DNA from: Naasia lichenicola
Lineage (GTDB): Bacteria > Actinomycetota > Actinomycetes > Actinomycetales > Microbacteriaceae
DNA length: 64,000 bases
Reading direction: 5' to 3'
Assembly (NCBI RefSeq): GCF_004801885.1
Contig: NZ_SSSM01000006.1
Span: forward strand, 310,001-374,000
The notes beneath the pieces were generated by a model, which was not told the DNA's origin, did no database searches, and saw only the letters and a program-made list of their open reading frames with translations. This document shows, in pieces, positions 45,731 to 53,911 of this stretch (positions within the stretch are counted from its first letter, which is position 1; every line of letters starts with the position of its first letter). The position numbers and the translations under genes are program-made.

Positions 45731-47368
45731 TCAGACCGTCAGGGTGACGCTGTGATAGCCCGTGGCGCCATCGGGAAGCACGTCGGCGGGCGTCTCGATC
45801 TGGAGCTTCCCGTTCGCGTCCGTCGCACGCACGGTGATGGTGTGCTCGCCCTCCGTCGCATTCCAGCTCCACATCCACTGGCGCCAGGTGTCGATGCTCA
45901 GCTCGTCGGCGAGCGTCGCCTCCGCCCAGGCACCGTCATCGACCTGGACCTCGACCTTGGAGATGCCGGTGTGCTGAGCCCACGCCACTCCGGCGACCAC
46001 GACGCTCCCGGCGCCGTCGGCCACCCGGGTCGGCACGTCGATGCGGCTCGAGATCTTGATCGGCCCCTTCTCTCCCCAGCCCCGGTCGGTCCAATAGGCG
46101 GTCGCGTCGGAGAAGCGCGTGACCTGCAGGTCCGTCACCCATTTCGTCGCGGAGACGTAGCCGTAGAGGCCGGGCACCACCATCCGAACGGGGAAGCCGT
46201 GTTCGGCCGGCAGGAGCTCGCCGTTCATGCCGACGGCGAGGATGGCGTTGCGCTCGTCGGTGAGCGCCTCCAGCGGCGTGCTGGCGGTCCAGCCGTCGGC
46301 GCTGGTGGAGAGCACCATGTCGGCGTCTGCGGTGGGCACCGCTCGGGCGAGCAGCTCGCGGATCGGGTATCCGGTCCACACCGCGTTCGAGATCAGATCG
46401 CCGCCGACGTAGTTGGAGACGCACATGAGGGTGGTGTCGCTCTGCTGCATCGGCAGCGCAAGCAGTTCGGCAAAGGTCAGCGTGACCTCGTTCTCGACCA
46501 TGCCGTGGATCCTCAGCGTCCAGGTCGTCGGGTCGACGGCGGGAACGATGAGCGCGGTGTCGATCCGGTAGAAGTCCGCGTTGGGAGTGATGAGCGGCGA
46601 GAGGCCGTCGATGTCGAACGACATCGCGTCGGTCGGAGGCGCGACGGGCGTGGCAGACGTCGGCAGACGGAGAGCGGCTCGCGCCGCCTCGGCCGCGCGC
46701 CCTGCGGCAGTGGACGCCTGCGCGACGACGCCCGCCGCGATCCCGACGATCGCCGTCACGCCGGTGGTGATCAGGAACGACCGTCGGCTGGGCGCGGCTT
46801 CGACCGGCCGTCGCAGATTCGGTCGATCGTTCTTCGGCGTCGGCGGAGAGTCATGCGCGACGAGCGGTGCCCCTGTCCCCGTCGGCCGAGCCGGGCTCAC
46901 CGCGCTCGTGACGACGGCCGCTTCGGTCGGCAGCCGCCCGATGAGCCGACGCAGGGTCGCGATGGCGATCAGCGCTCCGATCACCGCGGGGAAGGCGAAC
47001 ATGGGATTGGCGCCGGCGCGTGTCACCGCCGCAGCGGAGGCCAGGATTCCGAGCGCCGCGAAGACGGCCATGCCCGTGAAGCGGCGGCGCGCTTCGAGGA
47101 TTCCGGCACCAGCGGCCGCGGCGATGACGACGACGACGAGCAGGGTGATGATGGCGACCTTGTCGCCGGTCCCGAAGAGTCCGACCACGACCTCCTTCGC
47201 CCACCCGGGGGCGAGGTCGATCAATGCGGCACCGGTCGAGGCCAGTGGACTGGAAGTGGGTGCCGCCAGTGCAGCGACCAGCTCGCCGATCCCCAGCCCG
47301 GCCAACGCCGACACGATCCCCACCCACGCCGGCGCTAGTCTGCGGGCGCGGCGAGGGGGCTTGACCAT
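45731..47368 (-). CDS. Membrane-anchored molybdopterin oxidoreductase (sulfite oxidase-like)
   Basis: A 545-residue protein. Four membrane helices fill residues 11-145. A polar linker follows, then S194-R-R-S-F-L and a fifth helix to about 217. The oxidoreductase domain has the molybdenum-ligating Cys316 in TLMCVSNYVGGDLISNAVW and GFPVRMVVPGLYGYVSATKW. A C-terminal Mo-co dimerisation domain completes it. The SRRSFL motif before the last helix is a twin-arginine signature, implying that the cofactor-loaded domain crosses by Tat. TAGCGT (47376-47381, minus strand) lies seven bases before the ATG. Confidence 0.88.
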   Translation of the reverse strand: MVKPPRRARRLAPAWVGIVSALAGLGIGELVAALAAPTSSPLASTGAALIDLAPGWAKEVVVGLFGTGDKVAIITLLVVVVIAAAAGAGILEARRRFTGMAVFAALGILASAAAVTRAGANPMFAFPAVIGALIAIATLRRLIGRLPTEAAVVTSAVSPARPTGTGAPLVAHDSPPTPKNDRPNLRRPVEAAPSRRSFLITTGVTAIVGIAAGVVAQASTAAGRAAEAARAALRLPTSATPVAPPTDAMSFDIDGLSPLITPNADFYRIDTALIVPAVDPTTWTLRIHGMVENEVTLTFAELLALPMQQSDTTLMCVSNYVGGDLISNAVWTGYPIRELLARAVPTADADMVLSTSADGWTASTPLEALTDERNAILAVGMNGELLPAEHGFPVRMVVPGLYGYVSATKWVTDLQVTRFSDATAYWTDRGWGEKGPIKISSRIDVPTRVADGAGSVVVAGVAWAQHTGISKVEVQVDDGAWAEATLADELSIDTWRQWMWSWNATEGEHTITVRATDANGKLQIETPADVLPDGATGYHSVTLTV

Positions 47369-47454
47369 GCGGCTGACGCTACCCCCGCCAGCCGTGCCCC
47401 AGCTTCGGGCGCTCACGCGAGTCGACGCATGCGGGTCCGCGCTAGCTTCTGACT

Positions 47455-48036
47455 ATGAAGCGCGCCGTGGTCGCCGCCGTGGTCGGCGGCATACTGCTCT
47501 GGGGTGAGGTGGTGCACTACCGGTCGTTCAGACGGGGGATCGCCGGCGTCTCGGACCCCGATGGGCGGGGCCGAGAGGCGGTCGTGGTGCTCGGCTACAA
47601 GAACCGCGGCACCCGAGCCAACTACGTGAATCGCTTCCGCGTTCGAGCGGCGCTGCGGTCGCGCAACCAGCTCTCGGGCTCCAGCGTGCTGGTCTTCTGC
47701 GGCGGATGCGTGGCGGGCACGACAGCGGAGGCGATTCTCATGGCGCGATACGCCGTCGAGCAGCTCGGCTATGCGGGCCCGTACGTCCTCGATCGGGACA
47801 GTGTCTCGACATGGGAGAACATCCGGAACGCGATCCCGCATCTCGAGGATTTCGACGTGATCAAGATCGTCTCCAACTCGCTGCATGCCGAGCTCGGCCG
47901 CACGTATCTGCAGAGGCTCCGGCCCGATCTGGCGCGGCGCCTCGTCCCCGCCGCGGACTACCGGTTCGGCGAGATCACCGTCGTGAAGGTCGTCGCCGCG
48001 GTGCTGCATCTCCGGAAGCAGCGCCGGCGGAAGTAG
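47455..48036 (+). CDS. YdcF/ElyC-like DUF218 protein
   Basis: A 193-residue protein with an N-terminal membrane helix (AVVAAVVGGILLWGEVV). The DUF218 fold shows AVVVLGYKNRGTRAN, LVFCGGCVAGTTAEAILMARYAV and DRDSVSTWENIRNAIPHLEDFDVIKIVSNSLHA. Relatives act in envelope lipid or glycan handling. TAGCTT (47443-47448) is six bases before the ATG. It is divergent from the molybdoenzyme. Confidence 0.85.
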   Translation: MKRAVVAAVVGGILLWGEVVHYRSFRRGIAGVSDPDGRGREAVVVLGYKNRGTRANYVNRFRVRAALRSRNQLSGSSVLVFCGGCVAGTTAEAILMARYAVEQLGYAGPYVLDRDSVSTWENIRNAIPHLEDFDVIKIVSNSLHAELGRTYLQRLRPDLARRLVPAADYRFGEITVVKVVAAVLHLRKQRRRK

Positions 48037-48124
48037 CCGCCCGCGCCATCGAGTCGGGGTGGACAGAGCGGATCCAGGTCGCGATTCAGAGCACGATCAG
48101 CCGATTTCTCGCAGAATGAGCGTC

Positions 48125-48448
48125 ATGGCAACGCAAACGCAGACTCTTCTCGTCGACGACATCGACGGCTCAGAGGCATCTTCCACCGTCACGTTCGGCA
48201 TCTCGGGGACGACCTATGAGATAGACCTCTCGGACGCCAACCTCCAAGCCCTGCAATCCGCACTGGATCCGTACATCGGCGCCGCCCGCCCGATCGGGTC
48301 GCAGCAGCGGTTGAGCGCACCGACCGACTCGCATGTGGATCCGAACGCCGCGAGGGCAGCGCGGCAATGGGCCCAGCGGCAGGGACTCGAAGTCCCCGCC
48401 CGAGGCCGCGTTCCCGCCTCCATCCTCGAGCAGTGGAGAAACCGTTAG
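48125..48448 (+). CDS. lsr2: Lsr2-family nucleoid-associated protein
   Basis: A 107-residue xenogeneic-silencing/bridging protein. The N-terminal beta-hairpin dimerisation part is LLVDDIDGSEASSTVTFGISG then TTYEIDLSDANLQAL. The C-terminal DNA-binding domain (PNAARAARQWAQRQGLEV) carries the minor-groove RGR in PARGRVP. An ATG nine bases upstream (48116) is also in frame. No clear ribosome binding site. Confidence 0.93.
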   Translation: MATQTQTLLVDDIDGSEASSTVTFGISGTTYEIDLSDANLQALQSALDPYIGAARPIGSQQRLSAPTDSHVDPNAARAARQWAQRQGLEVPARGRVPASILEQWRNR

Positions 48449-48587
48449 CCGCTGTCGCCTCGTGCACGTTCTCTGAGCCTGCTTGCTGTCGCCGCCGTGG
48501 GAGTCCTTCCACCGTTCGTCCGTTCGGTGCTCCGAGCGGATCCAGCACCTGACCTCGCGCGCCGCCGGGAACCGTAGGCTCGGAGCC

Positions 48588-49391
48588 GTGAACGAGCGCT
48601 ACATCCATGGCCACCACGAGAGCGTCCTCCGATCGCACTCGTGGCGCACGGTCGAGAACTCCGCTGCCTACCTCATCCCGCACCTCAGGCCAGGGCTCGA
48701 TCTGCTCGACGTGGGCAGTGGTCCAGGGACCATCTCGGTCGACTTCGCCGAGCGACTCGCGCCGGGAACGGTGCACGGGATCGACGCGGCGGCGGCGATC
48801 GTGGACCAGGCGACCGACCTCGCCCAGTCGCGGGAACTCGGCAACGTTCAGTTCACGGTCGACGATGCGTACGCTCTGAGCTTCGACGATGACAGCTTCG
48901 ACATCGCTCACGCCCATCAAGTGCTGCAGCACCTGGCCCGTCCTGTGGACGCGCTGAAGGAGATGGCACGGGTCGTCCGACCGGGCGGCATTGTGGCCGC
49001 TCGTGACGTCGACTACGCCGGAGCCATCTGGTACCCGTTGCTCCCGGGACTGGCTGATTGGCTCCGCATCTACGATGCCGTGCATCGCGCGGGCGGCGGC
49101 GAGCCCGATGCGGGCCGACGGCTCCGGGCCTGGGCGCACGCGGCCGGCCTGACGGATGTGGTGAGCACCGCATCCATCTGGGGGTTCGCCTCCGACGCGG
49201 ACCGCGCATGGTGGGGCGGACTCTGGGCCGACCGGGCGCTGCACTCCGAGTTCGCCAAGCAGGCGATCGACGGCGGGCACGCGACGCAGGAGGTCCTCGA
49301 GCGGATCTCGGCCGCCTGGAAGCAGTGGGCGGAAGAGCCCGACGGGTGGTTCTCGTTCCCGCACGGAGAGATGATCGCGCGCGTCGGCTGA
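48588..49391 (+). CDS. SAM-dependent methyltransferase (class I)
   Basis: A 267-residue methyltransferase. Motif I is LDLLDVGSGPGTISVDFA, then VHGIDAAAAIVDQA, and motif IV lies in DDDSFDIAHAHQVLQHLARP. This is the UbiE/Methyltransf_11 pattern. The substrate is unknown. The start is GTG with TAGGCT (48575-48580) seven bases upstream, so leaderless. Confidence 0.9.
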   Translation: MNERYIHGHHESVLRSHSWRTVENSAAYLIPHLRPGLDLLDVGSGPGTISVDFAERLAPGTVHGIDAAAAIVDQATDLAQSRELGNVQFTVDDAYALSFDDDSFDIAHAHQVLQHLARPVDALKEMARVVRPGGIVAARDVDYAGAIWYPLLPGLADWLRIYDAVHRAGGGEPDAGRRLRAWAHAAGLTDVVSTASIWGFASDADRAWWGGLWADRALHSEFAKQAIDGGHATQEVLERISAAWKQWAEEPDGWFSFPHGEMIARVG

Positions 49392-49588
49392 GGTGGGCGA
49401 TCCGGGCGACTGATCCGTCGGCTCCGGCCTGTGATGCGCCGGCCGAGCTGAGTGCATCACATGGATTGCTGCGGAGTCGGCCTCGGAGGTCTGGCGAGCC
49501 CGCCGGACTGGTCCGTAGCATCTCGTCATAACCTCGCGCCGACTCAGGCCATCCGGTCCTCCGTGGCGCACGACGAACGGATGACGCC

Positions 49589-50002
49589 ATGAACATGACC
49601 GCAGAGATGATGAAGAGCATGCCGATGGCCGAGATGCCGATGGGCATGGACATGATGGCGATGCAGGAGGCGATCGAGGCCTGCTCCGCGTGCATGCAGG
49701 CCTGCACGATGTGCTCCGACGCGATGGGCGGCATGGAGGACATGGGCACGTGCGCGTCCATGTGCGCGAACTGCGCCGACATGTGCACGACGATGATGCG
49801 CGTCATGATGCGGCCGATGGCCATGGACATGCCCAGCATGATGGCGATGCTCGAGGCCACGATCGCCATGTGCAAGGCGTGCATGGACGAGTGCATGAGT
49901 CACGCCGAGATGAGCGAGACCTGCAGGATGTGCGCTCAGGCGTGCGAGATGGCGATGAACGCCTGCATGAAGATGTTGTCGTCCATGAAGGCGATGGCCT
50001 GA
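49589..50002 (+). CDS. Met/Cys-rich four-helix-bundle copper-binding protein
   Basis: A 137-residue protein containing 40 Met and 15 Cys. Cys clusters fall at helix spacing (CSACMQACTMC, CASMCANCADMC, CKACMDEC, CRMCAQACEMAMNAC), as in the DUF326/Csp-type copper-storage bundles that line a tube with Cys thiolates. A Met-rich N-terminus (MMKSMPMAEMPMGMDMMAM) could add Cu(I) sites. No signal peptide, so cytosolic. A second in-frame ATG is two codons later. No CsoR or CopA gene is adjacent, and the ribosome binding site is weak. Confidence 0.85.
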   Translation: MNMTAEMMKSMPMAEMPMGMDMMAMQEAIEACSACMQACTMCSDAMGGMEDMGTCASMCANCADMCTTMMRVMMRPMAMDMPSMMAMLEATIAMCKACMDECMSHAEMSETCRMCAQACEMAMNACMKMLSSMKAMA

Positions 50003-50055
50003 CGAGCCCGCTGGAAAGCCACGCCGCTGATCGCCGACGCGCGAATGGGCGCTCA

Positions 50056-50103
50056 GCGCGGTAGGTGTTCCTACCGCGCTCGGCCGCAGCTACCGCGCTC
50101 GGC
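50056..50103. repeat. Short perfect hairpin plus direct repeat
   Basis: GCGCGGTAGG (50056-50065) and CCTACCGCGC (50070-50079) form a perfect 10-bp stem with a four-base loop. TACCGCGCTCGGC then recurs at 50091. It lies between convergent genes and likely acts as a bidirectional terminator. Confidence 0.6.
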
Positions 50104-50111
50104 GCGCGCGG

Positions 50112-50441
50112 TCAGCCGATGGCGACGTTGAAGCGATGCAGGCCTGACGCGAGCACCGAATACGTCCTGTGCAGCGCCACCGGGAGACCCGGACCGACCA
50201 GCGCCGAGATGTCGGTGTGCTGCCAGACGCGTACGGTCTCGCCCGACTCCCACAGCTCGAGCTCGACGGACCCGTCCGTGCTGACGGACCGCACGACTGC
50301 GTCGGACCAGCTGCTCGGCGTCGCGGCGGCTAGGCGCAGGCGCACCAGGCTCATGGCGTGACCGGGGCGGTCGTCGATGCACATCGCTCCGTGCTCGCAG
50401 ACGGTGATCGCCGTGTGCTGCAGGTTCGTGTGCTGGGCCAT
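50112..50441 (-). CDS. Hypothetical protein
   Basis: A 109-residue soluble protein (MAQHTNLQHTAITVCEHGAM...). The second half looks like a small beta barrel (SVELELWESGETVRVWQHTD). GAGAGG is about five bases upstream of the ATG. No family recognised. It is divergent from the acyl-CoA dehydrogenase gene. Confidence 0.6.
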   Translation of the reverse strand: MAQHTNLQHTAITVCEHGAMCIDDRPGHAMSLVRLRLAAATPSSWSDAVVRSVSTDGSVELELWESGETVRVWQHTDISALVGPGLPVALHRTYSVLASGLHRFNVAIG

Positions 50442-50602
50442 GGTTCCCTCTCCGTTCTGTGCCCGAGGTGGACGTGCGCGTCGCTCGGCGCAGATCTACA
50501 AGCTAGGCGGCCGTCCGCTGGAGCGCACTTGTACCGGTCACACGAGGACACATAGGGCGCCATGGCCCGATGCCTAGACTCGTCCGAGCGAAGGAGCACC
50601 TG

Positions 50603-51856
50603 ATGACCGACACCCTGCCCGATGCCCGCACCGCCTCGCCCGAGGGCTCCGCTTTTCCCGAAGGCACCGTCGAGCCCGAATACCACCTGACCGAGCCGCT
50701 GGATCCCGACGCCGCGGAGCTCTTCGCGGACGTCCCTGCCGCCGACCGGGAGTACTGGATGCGCACCCGCGCGTTCGTGCAGGACGAGGTCCTTCCGGTT
50801 ATCGACGACTACTGGAACCGCGCGGACTATCCCGTGCACCTCGTGCGCCGAATGGGGGAGCTCGACCTGCTCCGCGACGGCCTCGAAGTCGACGGCTACC
50901 CGGCGATGAGCCCGCTCGCCGCCGGTCTGGTCAACATGGAGATGAGCCGCGGTGACGGCTCGATGGCGACGGTGGTGGCGGTGCAGGGCGGGCTCGCGAT
51001 GCGCTCCGTCGCGCTGCTCGGCTCCGACGAGCAGAAGGCGCGCTGGCTGAAGCCCCTCGCCGCCGGCACCGAGTACGGCGCGTTCGCGCTCACCGAGCCG
51101 ACCCACGGATCCGATTCGACGAGCCTTGAGACTCGCGCGGTGACCGTGCCCGGCGGATTCCGGATCAGCGGTTCGAAGAAGTGGATCGGCAACGGCTCGA
51201 TCGGCGGCCTCACGGTCGTCTGGGCGCGAGGGGACGATGACGCAGTCCACGGCTATCTCGTCGAGCAGGACAGCCCCGGCTACTCCGCGGTCCCGATCGA
51301 GAACAAGACGGCTCTCCGCGCGATCTGGCAGGCCAGGATCCGGATGGACGACGTCTTCGTTCCGACCGAGGCGCTCCTGCCCGACGCGAAGACATTCAAG
51401 GACACCTCCCGCGTGCTGCTGGCCACCCGCCTGAGCGTGGCCTGGTCAGCAGTCGGTCACGCGACCGCCTGCTACGAGACGGCCGTGCACTACGCCAAGC
51501 AGCGCATCCAGTTCGGGCGCCCGCTCGCGCACTCGCAGGTCGTCCAGGAGCGACTGTCGCGCATGCTCAGCGAGCTCACCCAGATCCAGCTGCTCGCCTT
51601 TCGGATGACGGAGCTCGACGCGGCCGGCCGGCTGACGGGGGAGAAGGCTTCGCTCGCGAAGTACACGACCACGCGGACGGCTCGGTCGATCGCGGCCAAC
51701 GCCAGAGATCTGCTCGGTGGCAATGGGCTGCTGCTGCCGAACCGTGTCGCTCGGCACTTCTCGGACATCGAGGCGATTCACACCTACGAGGGCACCGAGA
51801 CGATGCAGGCACTGATCATCGGGCGAGGGATCACCGGCAAGTCCGCCTTCGTCTGA
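50603..51856 (+). CDS. Acyl-CoA dehydrogenase (glutaryl-CoA dehydrogenase-like)
   Basis: A 417-residue FAD enzyme for the first oxidation of acyl-CoA. FALTEPTHGSDSTSLET and ISGSKKWIGNGSIGGLTVVWAR are family segments. The catalytic Glu is in IEAIHTYEGTETMQALIIGRGITG, whose form is closest to glutaryl-CoA dehydrogenases. The ATG at 50603 (MTDTLPD) has AAGGAG seven bases upstream. A -10 box TAGACT lies at 50575-50580. Confidence 0.9.
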   Translation: MTDTLPDARTASPEGSAFPEGTVEPEYHLTEPLDPDAAELFADVPAADREYWMRTRAFVQDEVLPVIDDYWNRADYPVHLVRRMGELDLLRDGLEVDGYPAMSPLAAGLVNMEMSRGDGSMATVVAVQGGLAMRSVALLGSDEQKARWLKPLAAGTEYGAFALTEPTHGSDSTSLETRAVTVPGGFRISGSKKWIGNGSIGGLTVVWARGDDDAVHGYLVEQDSPGYSAVPIENKTALRAIWQARIRMDDVFVPTEALLPDAKTFKDTSRVLLATRLSVAWSAVGHATACYETAVHYAKQRIQFGRPLAHSQVVQERLSRMLSELTQIQLLAFRMTELDAAGRLTGEKASLAKYTTTRTARSIAANARDLLGGNGLLLPNRVARHFSDIEAIHTYEGTETMQALIIGRGITGKSAFV

Positions 51857-51885
51857 TCCTGCGTCGACCCGTCCTGCGCTCCGGT

Positions 51886-51967
51886 GGCTGAGCCGTCCGC
51901 GCAGCGGACGTGTCGAAGCCCGGACATGCCAACCGGGCTTCGACACAGCCCTTGCGCCCACTCAGCC
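51886..51967. repeat. Nested inverted repeat with TGTCGAAGCCCGG arms
   Basis: The 14-base arms GTGTCGAAGCCCGG (51910-51923) and CCGGGCTTCGACAC (51933-51946) are perfect. An outer GGCTGAG/CTCAGCC pair encloses them, with a small GTCCGC/GCGGAC hairpin on the left. It lies between the convergent acyl-CoA dehydrogenase and acdS genes. Confidence 0.7.
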
Positions 51968-51979
51968 GGCGAAGTCGAC

Positions 51980-53011
51980 TCAGCGGCCGAGCACCGCCGT
52001 GTAGGCGTTGTTGGCGAGCTGCCCACCGAGGTGGGCGTAGAGCACGTTCGAGCTCTTCTCGATCTCACCCGTCGCGACGAGGTCGATCATGCCCGCGAGC
52101 GACTTGCCCTCGTACACCGGGTCGGTGAGCATGCCGTCCATCCGCATGCCGAGCTCGATCGCGGCGATCGTCTGGTCGTCGGGAATGCCGTAGGTGCCCG
52201 CGTGGTACCGGTCGTCCAGGAGGATCTCGCCGTCGAGGATGTCCCGCCCGAGGCCGATCCGCTCGGCGGTGAAGCGGGCGATCCGCGCCACCTGCTCCCA
52301 CGTCTCCTTCGGCTTGGCCGAGCCGTCGATGCCGAGCACCCGCCGGGGACGGTCATCGCCGAGGGCCGCGAAGCCGGCGATCATGCCGGCATGGGTCGAT
52401 CCGGTGACCGAGCAGACGATGACGGTGTCGAAGAAGACGCCGAGCTCCCTCTCCTGCTGCGCCACTTCGACGGCCCAGTTGGCGAAGCCGAGTCCGCCCA
52501 GCGGGTGGTCGCTCGCACCGGCGGGGATCGCATACGGGGTGCCGCCGCGGCCCTCGATCTCGTCGATCGCCTGCTGCCAGCTCTCCTTGAAGCCGATCCC
52601 GAAGCCGGCGCGCACCAGCCGGACATCCGCACCGGCGATCCGTGAGATCTGGATGTTCCCCACCCGGTCGTAGATCGAGTCGGGCCACTCGACCCATGAC
52701 TCCTGGATCAGCACGCAGCCGAGCCCGAGCTTCGCCGAGACGCCCGCGACCTGGCGGGTGTGGTTGGACTGCACCCCGCCGATCGAGACCAGGGTGTCGG
52801 CGCCCTTCGCGAGTGCGTCCGCGACCAGGTACTCGAGCTTGCGGGTCTTGTTGCCGCCGAACGCAATGCCGCTGTTGAGGTCCTCGCGCTTGGCCCAGAG
52901 CTGCGCGCCGCCGAGATGGGCGGTGAGGCGCTCGAGGCGGTGGATCGGCGACGGGCCGATCAGGAGCTGGTGGCGGGGGATAGCGGCGAGGGTCGTCAGA
53001 GCGTCGTTCAT
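51980..53011 (-). CDS. acdS: 1-aminocyclopropane-1-carboxylate deaminase
   Basis: A 343-residue PLP enzyme converting the ethylene precursor ACC to ammonia and 2-oxobutanoate. The PLP Lys is Lys55 in [29 protein letters not shown] and [12 protein letters not shown] are family motifs. The Glu in DPVYEGKS and the Leu in VLYAHLGG are the residues that separate true ACC deaminases from D-cysteine desulfhydrases. The start is MNDALTTL at 53011; upstream in-frame codons enter the repeat element. It lies downstream of a GntR gene on the same strand. Confidence 0.92.
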   Translation of the reverse strand: MNDALTTLAAIPRHQLLIGPSPIHRLERLTAHLGGAQLWAKREDLNSGIAFGGNKTRKLEYLVADALAKGADTLVSIGGVQSNHTRQVAGVSAKLGLGCVLIQESWVEWPDSIYDRVGNIQISRIAGADVRLVRAGFGIGFKESWQQAIDEIEGRGGTPYAIPAGASDHPLGGLGFANWAVEVAQQERELGVFFDTVIVCSVTGSTHAGMIAGFAALGDDRPRRVLGIDGSAKPKETWEQVARIARFTAERIGLGRDILDGEILLDDRYHAGTYGIPDDQTIAAIELGMRMDGMLTDPVYEGKSLAGMIDLVATGEIEKSSNVLYAHLGGQLANNAYTAVLGR

Positions 53012-53040
53012 GTTTTCCATTCGTCTGGTGGAGCGAGTTT

Positions 53041-53138
53041 CACGGTTCAGGCTTTCGACCACGGTTCAGGCGAAAACCGCCTGAACCGTGGGCGAAATGG
53101 CGGAATCGCCTGATCGGTGAAGATCGCCTGATCCGTGG
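53041..53138. repeat. Structured CGGTTCAGGCG repeat, copy 1
   Basis: Four copies of a CACGGWTCAGGC-like word, two in each orientation. The centre is a perfect 14-bp stem (CCACGGTTCAGGCG with CGCCTGAACCGTGG). It occupies most of the GntR-acdS gap. A second copy with the same layout and about 88 percent identity by eye lies at 63168-63265. Confidence 0.85.
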
Positions 53139-53145
53139 AAGGTGG

Positions 53146-53796
53146 CTAGAGGGGCGGTGGGGCGGGCGGGGTCAGGAGGGTCTCGAGGGCGGACCAGATC
53201 TGAGCCGTCAGATCCCGCGCGGTGGCGAGGTCGCCGGCGACGCATGCCTCGACGAGCGCGCGATGGCGCGCGGCGGATTCCGCGCCCGAGCCGATGCCGA
53301 ACTGCTGCACCTCGACACGGCGGAGCACGTCCTGATGCTGATGGGCGATGGTGCGCAGCGCCTCGTTGCCGGTGAGCGCGAGGAAGACGTCGTGGAAGGC
53401 GTCATCCGCCTCGATCGTGGCGTCGACGTCCCCAGCCGCCGCCGCTCGTTCGAAACGCTCGTTGCGATCCTCCATCGCAGCGATGTGCTCCGCGGTCAGA
53501 TGTGGCCAGCCGAGCTCGACGGCCCTGATGCTGAGGGTGCGGACCACCTCGAGCGACTCACGGGCGGCGACCTGGTCGAGCGGAGCGACGCGGGTCGCGC
53601 TCTGCGGCTTCGTGTGCACGAGCCCCTCGTCCCGCAGTCGCGCGAGCGCGCTGCGGATGGGCTCCTTGGAGGTGTGGAAGGCGGCGGCGATCTCGGCATC
53701 CTTCAGCACGGCGCCCGCAGGCAGGCGTCCAGCCACGATGTCCCGACGCAGCGCGAGGTACACCTCGTCCCTCAGCAGATGTCGTTCCGTGCTCAC
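53146..53796 (-). CDS. GntR-family (FCD) transcriptional regulator
   Basis: A 216-residue regulator: winged helix (LRDEVYLALRRDIVAGRLPAGA, HTSKEPIRSALARLRDEGLV), then an all-helical FCD ligand domain with FHDVFLALTGN and the metal-site His in AARHRALVEAC. The start is GTG with TAGATT (53803-53808, minus strand) six bases upstream, so leaderless. Being upstream of acdS on the same strand, it is the likely local regulator. Confidence 0.92.
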   Translation of the reverse strand: MSTERHLLRDEVYLALRRDIVAGRLPAGAVLKDAEIAAAFHTSKEPIRSALARLRDEGLVHTKPQSATRVAPLDQVAARESLEVVRTLSIRAVELGWPHLTAEHIAAMEDRNERFERAAAAGDVDATIEADDAFHDVFLALTGNEALRTIAHQHQDVLRRVEVQQFGIGSGAESAARHRALVEACVAGDLATARDLTAQIWSALETLLTPPAPPPL

Positions 53797-53802
53797 CCCG
53801 CA

Positions 53803-53817
53803 AATCTAACATGTTAG
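53803..53817 (-). promoter_or_regulatory. GntR autoregulatory operator over -10 box
   Basis: The perfect palindrome CTAACATGTTAG (53806-53817) overlaps the minus-strand -10 box TAGATT (53803-53808). Binding by the adjacent GntR regulator would block its own leaderless promoter. Confidence 0.6.
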
Positions 53818-53844
53818 TTTTGCTGGCCGGACGGACGGCGCGAC

Positions 53845-53901
53845 CGAGATGCCACTTTCCGTCCCTATAGGTCGCGGATAGGGACGGAAAGTGGCATCTC
53901 G
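53845..53901. repeat. Perfect 24-bp inverted repeat
   Basis: The arms 53845-53868 and 53878-53901 (ending ...TTTCCGTCCCTAT and starting ATAGGGACGGAAA...) are perfect over 24 bases around a nine-base loop. It lies 10 bases beyond the M3 peptidase stop and upstream of the GntR promoter. Confidence 0.85.
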
Positions 53902-53911
53902 ATGAGTCGGG

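Noticed and set aside
45752-47338. 528-codon plus-strand frame opposite the molybdoenzyme
   Set aside because: Arg/Gly/Asp-rich shadow with no domain; the minus strand carries a complete recognised protein.
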